Below, piece by piece: positions 1-9,268 of a stretch of DNA of 64,000 nucleotides. The translations under genes were made by a program, and so were the position numbers. Numbering within the stretch: the stretch's first letter is position 1; the number at the start of each line of letters is the position of its first letter. Under the pieces are notes generated by a model. The model worked only from the letters and a program-made list of their open reading frames with translations, was not told where the DNA came from and searched no databases. This stretch comes from Pantoea sp. BAV 3049 (GTDB lineage Bacteria; Pseudomonadota; Gammaproteobacteria; Enterobacterales; Enterobacteriaceae). The DNA lies in assembly GCF_009765445.1 (NCBI RefSeq), contig NZ_WHOY01000031.1, positions 4,723,782 to 4,787,781 of the forward strand, read 5' to 3'.

Positions 1-219
1 TATTGTTGTCGCAACTGTGTCGCTGACGGGCGCTAATGTAGGGAAAAGTCCTGCGGCGGTCAACACTCTTTCTCTACTTTTCCGCCCATTTAGCCAGTTT
101 TACAGCAGATTGCTGTTTAAATCGGCAAAAGCATCGTTCAGCGGCACCAAAAGCATTTGCAGGGGGCGCATTTTGAGCCTCAGCATGCATAATAATGCAC
201 TTCAGATGGCAGGAAAATC

Positions 220-1695
220 ATGAGGTCCGGTGTGAACACCCCGACAAAAAATATGGCCACCGCTTCCGGCGGAACGAGTGCGCTGTTCTTTATCCAAATA
301 TTCGCCACGCTCGGTTTTGCCGTGCTCTATTCAACGCTGGTGCTTTACGCCACCAAACGGCTGGGCTTCAGCGAAGGGCAGGCCAATGCGATGATGGGGG
401 TTTTCGGCGCGTTTAACTACGGCCTGCACCTGTTTGGTGGCTACCTGGGTGGGCGATATCTCAGCAACCGTAACCTCTTCGTGCTGGGTATGATCCTGCA
501 GGTTGCCGGATGTTGGGTGCTGTCGGGCCAGAGTGCCGAAGGCCTTTACTGGGGACTGGCGATGTTCCTGACCGGCAGCGGCCTTAACGTCACCTGCATC
601 AATATGATGCTGACCCAGCGCTTTACCCCGGAAGATAACCGCCGTGAGAGCGCGTTTCTGTGGAACTACGCCGGAATGAACCTGGGCTTCTTTATCGGTT
701 TTACCGGCGCGGGTTACTTCCAGCTCACTGAGCATTACCAGGCTCTGTTCCTGTTTGCCACACTGGGCAATGCGGTTGCTATCGTTATCTCGCTGCTGCG
801 CTGGAAAATCCTCGCTGATATCGACACACCGCTGCTGCACGTCAGCAAAAATCAGTTCCGGATGAGGATGCTGGCCGGTCTGGCTATTCTGGTGGTGCTG
901 GTGCCGGTTATCCGCATCATGCTGACCCATGCTGATTTCACCGGCACGTTTGTGATTGGGCTGGGCGCGGTCATTTTTGTGCTGCTGGGGATCACCACTC
1001 TGCGCCATCGCCCACGTGAAGAGCAGCGCCGCATGGTGGCTTATCTGATCCTCGCGCTGGGTTCGCTGGTGTTCTGGACGCTGTATCAGCTGGCACCGAT
1101 GGGCCTGATGTTGTTCACCGAACACAACATTATCCTCAACGTCTGGGGGATCCGTATCGCACCGCAGTGGGTGCAGAATATCAACACGCTGGTGATTGTG
1201 ATTGGCGGACCGCTGCTGGCTTTGCTGTTCCGCAACCTGCGTGAACGCGGCTGGCGTATAGATATTCCTTTGCAGTTCGCTTCGTCATTATTCTTTATCG
1301 GGCTTGGTATGCTGGTGCTGCCGCTGGGGATCATGTTGGCGGGGGGTGATGGTATGGTGGCCTTTAAGTGGATTGTGATCAGCTATGTTCTGCAAAGTAT
1401 TGCAGAGCTGCTGCTCTCGCCGATTGGTTACGCGATGATCGGCAAACTGGCTCCGGCACGTTATCAGGGCATCATGATGGGTTGCTGGATGATGGTCACC
1501 GGCATAGCCTCGGTGCTGGCGGGTTACGTTTCCGGGCTGATGCCAGAAAACAGCGGCAGCACTGCAGCGCTGACCAACCCGGGTTACAGCCATATCTTCA
1601 GCCTGCTGGGCTGGGGCAGCGCCGTAGTTGGTTTGACCCTGCTGATGCTGATACCGCTGCTGCGCAAGCTGATTCAGCAACCGCAACTCCGCTAA
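220..1695 (+). CDS. Divergent POT/PTR-family proton-coupled peptide transporter
   Basis: Predicted inner-membrane transporter of 491 residues with about 12 to 14 hydrophobic helices, in the usual size range for the proton-dependent oligopeptide transporter family of the MFS. Family-like stretches are GGYLGGRYL after the second helix, the WNYAGMNLGFFIG block, FWTLYQLAP near residue 287 and the WVQNINTLVIVIGGP block. The first helix reads FFIQIFATLGFAVLY, so the usual ExxERFxYY proton-coupling motif of POT proteins is not there; substrate and coupling are therefore open. The ATG at 220 follows AGGA closely. It stands alone, with ghrA starting 92 bases later. The 219 bases upstream show no convincing gene. 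Confidence 0.75.
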   Translation: MRSGVNTPTKNMATASGGTSALFFIQIFATLGFAVLYSTLVLYATKRLGFSEGQANAMMGVFGAFNYGLHLFGGYLGGRYLSNRNLFVLGMILQVAGCWVLSGQSAEGLYWGLAMFLTGSGLNVTCINMMLTQRFTPEDNRRESAFLWNYAGMNLGFFIGFTGAGYFQLTEHYQALFLFATLGNAVAIVISLLRWKILADIDTPLLHVSKNQFRMRMLAGLAILVVLVPVIRIMLTHADFTGTFVIGLGAVIFVLLGITTLRHRPREEQRRMVAYLILALGSLVFWTLYQLAPMGLMLFTEHNIILNVWGIRIAPQWVQNINTLVIVIGGPLLALLFRNLRERGWRIDIPLQFASSLFFIGLGMLVLPLGIMLAGGDGMVAFKWIVISYVLQSIAELLLSPIGYAMIGKLAPARYQGIMMGCWMMVTGIASVLAGYVSGLMPENSGSTAALTNPGYSHIFSLLGWGSAVVGLTLLMLIPLLRKLIQQPQLR

Positions 1696-1787
1696 TAATT
1701 TATTGGGGTACTATTAGTATCCCAACAATTTTTGCTTGCCAGTAGCGCTTTTTTCCCCGAGCCTGAAGCAAAAACAGGAGAGCAAAC

Positions 1788-2729
1788 ATGGACATCATTT
1801 ACTATCACCCTTCCTTTGACGCAGAAAAATGGCTCGCTGGCTTGCAGCTGCGCCTGCCACAGGCTCGCCTCCGTATATGGACTTCCGGTGATAATGCCCA
1901 TGCTGATTATGCGCTGGTCCGTCAGCCTCCGGTCGAGATGTTACAAGGGCGCACCGGACTGAAAGGGGTCTTCGCGCTTGGTGCAGGCGTGGATGATATT
2001 CTCGACCAGCTGCGCCGCTACCCGGAATTGCTGCCAGCCGGCGTGCCGCTGTTCCGTCTGGAAGACACTGGCATGAGTCGCCAGATGCAGGAATACGCGG
2101 TTTATCACGTGCTCGGCTGGTTCCGCCGCTTTACGGATTATCAGCAGCAGAAGCGTGAGACTTTATGGCAGCATCTGAGTAATTACTCCCGTGAAGCGTT
2201 CAGCATCGGCATTCTTGGCGCAGGTGTGCTGGGCAGCAGCGTGGCAGAAAGCCTGAAATTCTGGGGCTTTCCTGTTCGCTGCTGGAGCCGTTCCCCCAAA
2301 GATCTGCCTGGCGTCACCAGCTTCCACGGCCAGCAGCAGTTAAGCGAGTTTCTTTCCGGCACTCAGGTATTGATCAATCTGTTACCCAACACGCCACAGA
2401 CCACGGGCATCCTCAACCGTCAGCTACTGAGCCAACTCAAACCGGGCGCTTTCCTGCTTAATCTTGCACGTGGTCCTCATCTGGTGGAAGCCGATCTGCT
2501 GGCGGCTATCGAGGCGGGTGAGATCAAAGCCGCCGCGCTGGATGTTTTTGTGCAGGAACCGTTGCCGCAGGATCATCCTTTCTGGGGGCACCCGGCTGTC
2601 GCCATCACGCCGCATAATGCCGCTGTAACCTTGCCGGAGGAAGCTATGGATTACATTGCCAGATCCATTGACCAGCGTGAATCGGGCGCGATGCCTTCCG
2701 GCCGCGTGGACGTGGAGCGTGGTTATTAA
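1788..2729 (+). CDS. ghrA: Glyoxylate/hydroxypyruvate reductase A
   Basis: Cytoplasmic NAD(P)H-dependent 2-hydroxyacid dehydrogenase that reduces glyoxylate to glycolate and hydroxypyruvate to glycerate. The product is 313 residues, almost exactly the length of E. coli GhrA. The Rossmann loop GAGVLG is at residues 144-149. The catalytic set is visible as Arg228 (NLARG), Glu257 (VQEPLP) and His276 (TPHNAA). AGGAGA lies at a good distance before the ATG. It is followed by ycdX and ycdY in the same orientation, the order seen in E. coli, so the three probably form a transcription unit. Confidence 0.93.
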   Translation: MDIIYYHPSFDAEKWLAGLQLRLPQARLRIWTSGDNAHADYALVRQPPVEMLQGRTGLKGVFALGAGVDDILDQLRRYPELLPAGVPLFRLEDTGMSRQMQEYAVYHVLGWFRRFTDYQQQKRETLWQHLSNYSREAFSIGILGAGVLGSSVAESLKFWGFPVRCWSRSPKDLPGVTSFHGQQQLSEFLSGTQVLINLLPNTPQTTGILNRQLLSQLKPGAFLLNLARGPHLVEADLLAAIEAGEIKAAALDVFVQEPLPQDHPFWGHPAVAITPHNAAVTLPEEAMDYIARSIDQRESGAMPSGRVDVERGY

Positions 2730-2782
2730 GTCAATCCGGGGCAGGAATGCTATTCTTGCCTTACCGCAATCAGGAGAATTTT

Positions 2783-3520
2783 ATGTACCCCGTCGACCTT
2801 CATATGCATACCGTTGCCAGTACGCACGCTTATAGCACGCTGCGAGATTACGTTCAGCAGGCGCAAACCTGCGGCGTGAAGCTGCTGGCGATTACCGATC
2901 ACGGTCCGGATATGGCCGATGCGCCACATTACTGGCACTTCGTTAATATGCGTATCTGGCCGCGACTGGTTGAAGGTGTGGGTATTTTGCGCGGCATTGA
3001 AGCCAATATTAAAAATACCGACGGTGATATCGATTGCACCGGGCCGATGATGGAGGCGATGGATATTGTGGTGGCAGGCTTTCACGAGCCGGTATTTGCG
3101 CCGCGTGATAAGGCGACGAATACCGAAGCGATGATTGCAGCGATGGCCAGCGGTAACGTGCATATCATCAGCCATCCGGGTAATCCTAAATATCCTGTTG
3201 ATATCCTGGCCATTGCAGCCGCAGCGGCAAAATACGATGTGGCGCTGGAGCTGAACAACTCCTCCTTTACCCATTCCCGCCCGGGAAGTGAACCGAACTG
3301 CCGGGCGATAGTGGCTGCGGTTCGCGATGCGGGAGGGCGGCTCTCATTTGGTTCAGATTCGCATACTGCGTTTACGCTCGGTAACTTTGAGCACTGCCTG
3401 CGGATTGCGAAGGAAGTTGATTTCCCGGAAGATCGCATCTTAAATGTTACGCCACGTCGCCTGCTCGACTTTCTGGAGCTGCGCACGGGCAAAAAAATTG
3501 CTGAATTTGCTGATATGTGA
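2783..3520 (+). CDS. ycdX: PHP-domain zinc phosphatase YcdX
   Basis: Metal-dependent phosphoesterase of the PHP family with a trinuclear zinc site. The 245-residue product begins [10 protein letters not shown]; an in-frame ATG 12 codons upstream exists, but AGGAGA sits just before position 2783 and gives the E. coli-like length. Metal ligands are evident: His7 and His9 (HMH), His40 (ITDHG), the Glu of GIEAN, the His of GFHEP, HPGNP, and the C-terminal SDSH pair. In E. coli YcdX works with its chaperone YcdY, encoded next, and the pair has been linked to swarming motility, which is relevant because this window also holds the flagellar master genes. That link is family knowledge, not seen here. 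Confidence 0.92.
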   Translation: MYPVDLHMHTVASTHAYSTLRDYVQQAQTCGVKLLAITDHGPDMADAPHYWHFVNMRIWPRLVEGVGILRGIEANIKNTDGDIDCTGPMMEAMDIVVAGFHEPVFAPRDKATNTEAMIAAMASGNVHIISHPGNPKYPVDILAIAAAAAKYDVALELNNSSFTHSRPGSEPNCRAIVAAVRDAGGRLSFGSDSHTAFTLGNFEHCLRIAKEVDFPEDRILNVTPRRLLDFLELRTGKKIAEFADM

Positions 3521-3556
3521 CCCTGTCACGCTTAACCTCTGAATGGACACCCCGTC

Positions 3557-4111
3557 ATGAATGAATTTTCGATCATCTGCCGTATCCTTGGCTCGCTCTA
3601 TAATCGCCAGCCTCAGGATCCGCTGCTGGTGCCGCTTTTTACGCTGCTGCGTGAAGGCAAACTGCAGCAGCACTGGCCGCTGGAGCAGGATGAGCTGTTG
3701 CAGCGTTTGCAGCAGAACAGCGATCCACAGGCGCTGGCCGCCGATTACAACGCGCTGTTTGTTGGCAGTGATTGCAAGGTTCCTCCTTACGGCTCTCACT
3801 GGGATAACGGTCCGCAGGAGAGCGAAGTTCGTGCCTTCCTGCAAAGCCGGGATATGCCGATGACTGATGCGCCAGCCGACCATTTTGGCGCGCTGCTGCT
3901 GGCCTCGTCCTGGCTGGAAGATCAGTCAGATGCCGACGAGTCTCAGGCGCAGATCTCTCTGTTTGATGACTACCTGATGCCCTGGTGCGGCCAGTTCCTG
4001 GGCAAAGTGGAAGCCCATGCCAGCACGGCGTTCTACCGCACGCTGGCAGCGCTGAGTCGTGAAGCGATCCAGGCAATGCGTGACGAGCTGGAAGAGGAAG
4101 GGGACAACTGA
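3557..4111 (+). CDS. ycdY: TorD-family chaperone YcdY
   Basis: Cytoplasmic all-helical chaperone of the TorD/DmsD family, 184 residues, the same length as E. coli YcdY. The sequence carries the family's central YNALFVG....PPYGSHW block (about residues 65-80) and an acidic C-terminus. E. coli YcdY is reported to assist zinc loading and activity of YcdX, whose gene ends 36 bases upstream. There is no Tat reductase gene nearby, consistent with a YcdX partner rather than a molybdoenzyme. The ribosome-binding site is weak. The 105 bases after the stop hold an imperfect inverted repeat (CCGGC...GCCGG) that could end the ghrA-ycdXY transcript. Confidence 0.9.
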   Translation: MNEFSIICRILGSLYNRQPQDPLLVPLFTLLREGKLQQHWPLEQDELLQRLQQNSDPQALAADYNALFVGSDCKVPPYGSHWDNGPQESEVRAFLQSRDMPMTDAPADHFGALLLASSWLEDQSDADESQAQISLFDDYLMPWCGQFLGKVEAHASTAFYRTLAALSREAIQAMRDELEEEGDN

Positions 4112-4216
4112 TCCTGCGCGGGTGATGCACAATTGGGCCAGATAAATTCGATCATGTGAGGTAGGCCCGTCCGGCACATTTTCATGTCAGCCGGGGGACT
4201 GTTCGAATTACAAAGG

Positions 4217-5590
4217 TCACTTCAGCCAGCAGGCTGAACTGGAGCCGAGCGGTGAGGCCGGGCGCGACCAGATCAGCGGCGTGCCGGGCAGCCAGAGGGG
4301 AGAACGCAGGCGGCTACCGATGCCCCAGTGGGTCATTTCGGTTTCGACGTTTTCATCATGACGCCGGGCCGGACCCAGGCCGCCAGGTTGCTCTGTGTCC
4401 GCATAAGGATTATCCGTCAGCAGACAGGCGGTACGGGCCAGTGACAGACGTGCCGTGAACCCGGTGTGATTTAACCGACGCTGACGCATTCCTTCCAGCG
4501 CGGCGGCAGCCATCAGATAACCCGTTGCGTGATCCAACGCCTGCACCGGCAACGGGGAAGGGGCATCGCTCCTCTTCCAGAGGCGTCCGGTATCGGCAAT
4601 GCCGCACTCCATCTGCACCAGGCTGTCAAAGCCCCGGCGGTTACGCCAGGGACCGGTCCAGCCCCAGGCATTCAGACTGACATCGATCAGCCCCGGGGCG
4701 AGCTTTTGCCGCGTTTCGCTGTCATAACCCAGTTTACTCAGCGCATCGGCCCGATAGCCGTGAACGATGACATCTGCCTGTCGCAATAATGCCTCAAACG
4801 TTTCCCGTCCGGCCGCTGTTTTCAGGTCGATCCTCGCACAGCGTTTCCCCAGCGTCACTTCCTCTGCCAGGGTGGGTTCTTCCCAGCCTGGCGGGTCGAT
4901 GCGTAACACTTCTGCGCCAAGCCCGGCCAGAAAGCGTGTGGCGACCGGCCCGGCAATAATCCTGGTCAGATCAAGCACTTTCACACCGAGCATGGGGCGT
5001 GCTGCGGGCAACTGCCAGTCTGGCGCGGGGGCTTCCGGCTGCAAAGTCTGCGCGATCAGCGCTTCTCTGCTGACGCTCTGCCCCTGGCGATGCTGCTGCC
5101 ACGCGGCAACGCTGCGCATTTCGGCTGCACAGCCTCCGGCAGCAACGATGGCCTCTTCCAGCCCGTTCGCCTGCCACTGGCTGACGACGCTGGCCAGCGC
5201 CTGACGGCTGGGATGCTGTCCCAGCACTTTTTCCATCGCCAGACGGTGGTGCGGTGCATTGGTATGCAGTCTGATCCACCCCTCGCGGGTGGCATAGTCA
5301 CCGGCAAACGCATCCCACAGTGCAGGCGCATCGCGATTTATCGGGCGGAAACTGTGCTGAAACCAGCGCGAAGCCAGACGCGCATCCACGGTCAGTTGAT
5401 GAGGGGAATCAATTAAGGCTGCAGTAGCCTGCATGGCCAGTGCGGTGCTGGTCGCCGCCAGTTCGCTCACCGGATAAGCGGAGCAGAGACGCTTATCGCC
5501 TGTTAAGTTGACGGTCGGTACTGGCGTGGCGGTGTTACGCAGCCCCTGCCAGAGTTGTTGCCAGAGCAGTGTGGTTAACCCGATGTCCAT
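4217..5590 (-). CDS. CaiB/BaiF-type (family III) CoA-transferase
   Basis: Predicted cytoplasmic formyl-CoA/carnitine-type CoA-transferase of 457 residues. The family core is clear in LGVKVLDLTRIIAGPVATRFLAGLGAEVLRID followed by KRCARIDLK and the DVIVHGYRADALSKLGYD block. The N-terminal 200 residues resemble the partial fold found in two-lobed members. An ATG eight codons further upstream is in frame, but GGAGGA six bases before position 5590 argues for the start at MDIGLTTLL. The acyl substrate cannot be told from sequence. The catalytic Asp expected after the first domain was not confidently placed. The next gene on this strand, an EamA permease, starts well upstream and ends 55 bases before this start, so co-transcription is possible. 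Confidence 0.8.
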   Translation of the reverse strand: MDIGLTTLLWQQLWQGLRNTATPVPTVNLTGDKRLCSAYPVSELAATSTALAMQATAALIDSPHQLTVDARLASRWFQHSFRPINRDAPALWDAFAGDYATREGWIRLHTNAPHHRLAMEKVLGQHPSRQALASVVSQWQANGLEEAIVAAGGCAAEMRSVAAWQQHRQGQSVSREALIAQTLQPEAPAPDWQLPAARPMLGVKVLDLTRIIAGPVATRFLAGLGAEVLRIDPPGWEEPTLAEEVTLGKRCARIDLKTAAGRETFEALLRQADVIVHGYRADALSKLGYDSETRQKLAPGLIDVSLNAWGWTGPWRNRRGFDSLVQMECGIADTGRLWKRSDAPSPLPVQALDHATGYLMAAAALEGMRQRRLNHTGFTARLSLARTACLLTDNPYADTEQPGGLGPARRHDENVETEMTHWGIGSRLRSPLWLPGTPLIWSRPASPLGSSSACWLK

Positions 5591-5645
5591 TGCCTTCCTC
5601 CTTTCTCCGATCACTTTAGCAATGAAACCCGGGTTTTGCCTGGCA

Positions 5646-6533
5646 CTAGCGCAGGCGTCGGAACTTTGGCAGGCGGGCGTGCATCCGCAGGTTTCGCAGG
5701 TTAATTACCGCAATCGCCGTCCCGGCAATCACCAGCAGCGCGCCGATAATTTTAAAGCTGTTCATGCCGTCACCAAGCACCACCACGCCCAGGATTACCG
5801 ACAGCACCGGCGTCAGCAGCGAGTAAGGCATAATCAGGTTAACGTTGTAACTGCGCAGCAGGGAATACCACAATGAGTAGGCCACAATTGAGGAGAAGAT
5901 GGCGCTGTAAAAGATGCCGAACCAGCCCCGCCAGCTGGAGTGAACCAGGCTGTTCAGCTGATCGGCCTCCAGAATAAAGGAGGCCAGACCGACAATCGGG
6001 ATCGCCAGAAAAGAGAGCCAGCCGGTCATGGTCAGAGGCTTAATCGCCGGAGATTTTTTGACGATCATATTACTGACTGCCCAACCCACCGCGCTGCACA
6101 GCAACAGGCACAGCACCCACCAGGCCGGAATAGTCGGACTGCCCGCCAGCACCACCACGCCAGTGAGCGAGGTGACAATGCCAGCGATCTGCACCAGCGT
6201 CAGCTTTTCTTTCAGGATCGCCATCGCCAGCAGCATGGCAATCGGCGTGCCGAGCTGGACCACAATGGCACCGGTCCCGGCATCGGTAAATTTCAGCCCG
6301 ACAAACAGCAGAGAGAAGTGCAGGAAACCAAAAGTGAACGCCAGCGGTAGCAGATAACGCAGTTGCTCACGGGTGATTCTGGTGAAGGGGACCAGGATCG
6401 CGGCTACCACCACAAAGCGCATCATGGTGAGAAACAGCGGCGGAAGATCAAGCAATCCCCACTTAATCGCCACGTTATTAAATGCCCAGAGAGTCACGAC
6501 CAGCAGAATCAGAAAAAAATGACGCAAAGCCAC
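5646..6533 (-). CDS. EamA/DMT-family permease
   Basis: Inner-membrane drug/metabolite transporter of about 295 residues with ten hydrophobic helices in two EamA repeats, resembling the E. coli EamA (amino-acid metabolite exporter) type. Signature stretches include LWAFNNVAIKWGL in helix 1 and the PSILSVILG-like PVLSVILGVVVLGD near the end. The reading frame is open up to an ATG at 6572, but the only good ribosome-binding site (AAAGGA) precedes a GTG at 6533, giving a start directly before the first helix. The extra 13 residues of the longer form are charged and unlike the family. It may share a transcript with the CoA-transferase downstream. Substrate unknown. Confidence 0.82.
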   Translation of the reverse strand: MALRHFFLILLVVTLWAFNNVAIKWGLLDLPPLFLTMMRFVVVAAILVPFTRITREQLRYLLPLAFTFGFLHFSLLFVGLKFTDAGTGAIVVQLGTPIAMLLAMAILKEKLTLVQIAGIVTSLTGVVVLAGSPTIPAWWVLCLLLCSAVGWAVSNMIVKKSPAIKPLTMTGWLSFLAIPIVGLASFILEADQLNSLVHSSWRGWFGIFYSAIFSSIVAYSLWYSLLRSYNVNLIMPYSLLTPVLSVILGVVVLGDGMNSFKIIGALLVIAGTAIAVINLRNLRMHARLPKFRRLR

Positions 6534-6746
6534 AAGGCTGTCCTTTCGTTCATTTAACCACCCGGTCATCATGGCACGAATTTCCGGATTTTTGAGCGCG
6601 GCGGCGGGAATTATTTCGCGACGGGCTTATGACTATTTACGGAATAACGCAACAAAATGTGATGTGACAGGGTCCGGATGGCATGCCATGATAAGTCACA
6701 GACGTCTGCAGCCAGCGGGCGACCGATAAGGACGGCCTGGCCCATT

Positions 6747-7466
6747 ATGAGTTCTCTACCGTTAGCGATTATTCAGCTTGAAACACCGCCTGCTGCGGTG
6801 ATGTCACAGATTGGCGAACAACAGCACTGGTTTGTCGCGGCGCTCGGCCTGCAGGCCGGAGACTATATTGTGGTACGTCCCGATCTGGGTGAAGACCTGC
6901 CCGAACCGGCCTCGATAGCTGCGGCCATTCTCAGCGGCTCCTGGGCGATGGTGACCGACCATGCCGGGTGGAGTGAACGCACAGCGGCCTGGATCCGTAG
7001 CGCGATGGATCACCAGTTGCCTCTTCTTGGCGTCTGCTATGGTCACCAGCTGATGGCCTACGCGCTGGGTGGGCTGGTGGATGATAATCCCCGGGGGTGG
7101 GAACGGGGATTACAACAGTTGGAAACCGCTACCGCCTGCCAGCAAGATCCGCTGCTCAGCCAGCTGCCGGAACACTTTTCCGCATGGCTTTCACATCGCC
7201 AGTCAGTGCTGCAGCCGCCGCCGGGTGCGCAGGTGCTTGCCTCTTCCGCGCTGGATCACTGCCAGATTATCCGTTACAGCCCGCATGCGCTGTCGGTTCA
7301 GTTTCATCCTGAGTTCACCGGCACCATCATGACGGCCTGTCTGCAGAATAAACCCGAAGTCAGCAGCCTGCTGACCCATCAGGAGGAACCCGTCTGGCCG
7401 CGCCAGCTGTTGCAGGATTTCTGGCAGCAATCACAGTTTCCGCTCCAGCGTTCTGACATTCTCTGA
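6747..7466 (+). CDS. Class I glutamine amidotransferase-like protein
   Basis: Stand-alone glutamine amidotransferase-like protein of about 239 residues. The nucleophile elbow PLLGVCYGHQLMAYALGG carries the cysteine, and VQFHPEFTG supplies the His/Glu part of the catalytic triad, so hydrolysis of glutamine or a gamma-glutamyl compound is plausible. It resembles the GMP-synthase-like group of uncertain physiological substrate. The frame extends back to 6678; I prefer the ATG at 6747, where family-like sequence (LAIIQLETPP) begins, though the AAGGA is rather far upstream. It precedes an aldehyde dehydrogenase by 73 bases, so the two could share regulation. Confidence 0.82.
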   Translation: MSSLPLAIIQLETPPAAVMSQIGEQQHWFVAALGLQAGDYIVVRPDLGEDLPEPASIAAAILSGSWAMVTDHAGWSERTAAWIRSAMDHQLPLLGVCYGHQLMAYALGGLVDDNPRGWERGLQQLETATACQQDPLLSQLPEHFSAWLSHRQSVLQPPPGAQVLASSALDHCQIIRYSPHALSVQFHPEFTGTIMTACLQNKPEVSSLLTHQEEPVWPRQLLQDFWQQSQFPLQRSDIL

Positions 7467-7539
7467 GAGTCAACAATGTTAACCATCGGTTATTTTGTTG
7501 TTAAATTGCTTCGGCAATTCACTCCACAGGAGAACGATG

Positions 7540-9060
7540 ATGCGTTACGCTTATCCGGGCACGACAGAATCCCTGATCACCCTGAAGTCGCACTACGGCA
7601 ACTTTATTAATGGTGAGTTCGTTCCGCCGGTTAACGGGAAGTATTTCACCAATTCCTCGCCTGTTAACGGCTCCGTCATTGGCGAATTTCCCCGCTCCGA
7701 CAAGGATGATGTTGAGAAGGCGATTGATGCCGCCCACGCCGCTGCTGATGCCTGGGGAAAAACCTCAGTGCAGTCCCGTTCGCTGACCCTGCTGAAAATT
7801 GCCGATCGCCTGGAAGAGAATCTGGAATTTATTGCAGTCAATGAAACCTGGGATAACGGCAAACCGGTGCGTGAAACACTGGCTGCCGACCTGCCGCTGG
7901 CCGTCGATCACTTCCGTTACTTTGCCGGTTGCCTGCGTGCGCAGGAAGGTTCGGCGGCCGAAATTGATGAATTTACCGCTGCCTATCACTTCCACGAACC
8001 GCTCGGCGTGGTGGCGCAGATTATTCCGTGGAACTTCCCGCTGCTGATGGCCGCCTGGAAACTGGCTCCGGCACTCGGAGCAGGCAACTGCGTGGTGCTT
8101 AAACCGGCTGAACAGACGCCGCTGTCGATCACGCTGTTTGTGGAATTAATTGCCGATTTACTGCCCAAAGGCGTGCTGAATGTGGTCCATGGCTATGGCC
8201 GTGAAGCCGGTGAAGCGCTGGCCGGTCATCCGCGTATCGCCAAGGTGGCCTTTACCGGCTCTACGGCAACCGGCGGCCATATCCTTGAGCTGGCGGCGAA
8301 AAATCTGATCCCTTCCACCGTCGAGCTGGGCGGCAAATCACCGAACATTTTCTTTGAAGACATTATGCAGGCCGAGCCTTCCTTTATCGAAAAAGCGGCG
8401 GAAGGTGTGGTGCTGGGCTTCCTTAATCAGGGCGAGGTTTGTACCTGTCCCTCCCGGGCGCTGGTTCAGGAATCGATTTATGCGCCATTCATGGAAGCCG
8501 TGCTGAAACGAGTGAAAAGCATCACACGCGGTGATCCGATGGATACTGACACCATGGTGGGCGCGCAGGCTTCGCAGCAGCAGTTCGATAAGATCCTCTC
8601 CTATCTGGATATTGCCCGAAAAGAGGGGGCAGAAGTGCTGACCGGTGGCGGGATTGAGAAACTGGAAGGTGACCTGTCGACCGGCTACTACATTCAGCCG
8701 ACTTTACTGAAGGGCAATAACAGCATGCGGGTTTTCCAGGAGGAGATCTTTGGGCCGGTGGTGGGGATCACCACCTTTAAAGATGAGGCTGAGGCTGTCG
8801 CGATTGCCAACGATTCAATCTACGGGCTGGGGGCTGGCGTCTGGACCAGAGATATCAACCGGGCCTATCGTGTTGGCCGGGCGATCAAGGCCGGGCGCGT
8901 CTGGACCAATTGCTATCACCTCTATCCGGCGCATGCCGCATTTGGTGGTTATAAAAAATCAGGCATCGGTCGCGAAACCCACAAGATGATGCTCGATCAC
9001 TATCAGCAGACTAAAAACCTGCTGGTGAGCTACAGTGTCCAGCCGCTGGGCTTCTTCTGA
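7540..9060 (+). CDS. NAD(P)-dependent aldehyde dehydrogenase, ExaC/AldB type
   Basis: Cytoplasmic aldehyde dehydrogenase of 506 residues that oxidises acetaldehyde or similar short aldehydes to acids. The opening [10 protein letters not shown] and overall length match the ExaC/AldB acetaldehyde dehydrogenase group. The catalytic parts are present: [10 protein letters not shown] and KPAEQTPLS for cofactor binding, the general base Glu in VELGGKSPN, and the nucleophilic Cys in [17 protein letters not shown] at 7528-7532 is seven bases from the ATG at 7540 but only four from the ATG at 7537, so the second is preferred. A 38-base stem-loop follows the gene at 9079. Confidence 0.9.
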   Translation: MRYAYPGTTESLITLKSHYGNFINGEFVPPVNGKYFTNSSPVNGSVIGEFPRSDKDDVEKAIDAAHAAADAWGKTSVQSRSLTLLKIADRLEENLEFIAVNETWDNGKPVRETLAADLPLAVDHFRYFAGCLRAQEGSAAEIDEFTAAYHFHEPLGVVAQIIPWNFPLLMAAWKLAPALGAGNCVVLKPAEQTPLSITLFVELIADLLPKGVLNVVHGYGREAGEALAGHPRIAKVAFTGSTATGGHILELAAKNLIPSTVELGGKSPNIFFEDIMQAEPSFIEKAAEGVVLGFLNQGEVCTCPSRALVQESIYAPFMEAVLKRVKSITRGDPMDTDTMVGAQASQQQFDKILSYLDIARKEGAEVLTGGGIEKLEGDLSTGYYIQPTLLKGNNSMRVFQEEIFGPVVGITTFKDEAEAVAIANDSIYGLGAGVWTRDINRAYRVGRAIKAGRVWTNCYHLYPAHAAFGGYKKSGIGRETHKMMLDHYQQTKNLLVSYSVQPLGFF

Positions 9061-9078
9061 TTTCCTTTTCATTGTTCA

Positions 9079-9116
9079 GACTGCAGGTGCGTTGGCTACA
9101 CTGACGCACCTCAGTC
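9079..9116 (+). terminator. Strong stem-loop after the aldehyde dehydrogenase gene
   Basis: GACTG-c-AGGTGCGT (9079-9092) pairs with ACGCACCT-CAGTC (9104-9116) around an 11-base loop, with a single bulged C. No T-run follows, so it may be an RNA-stabilising or Rho-assisted 3' end rather than a classical intrinsic terminator. Confidence 0.45.
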
Positions 9117-9268
9117 AATGACTTGATTAAGCTGCTGGAGTAACGCCCACTGGCTCTGCGGATTGGCTATGTGAAGTTATTGGTGTCCCTCTGACGGCAG
9201 AGCGGAAAGTCTGCGTCTAAACTTGGGTTTTCACTTTTGCCTTTCAGGCATTTGCCCAGGAGCCCTCT

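Noticed and set aside
3513-3533. TGTGA-CCCTG-TCACG between ycdX and ycdY as a CRP site.
   Set aside because: The spacer is five instead of six bases, one arm has a mismatch, and the site overlaps the end of ycdX inside an operon.
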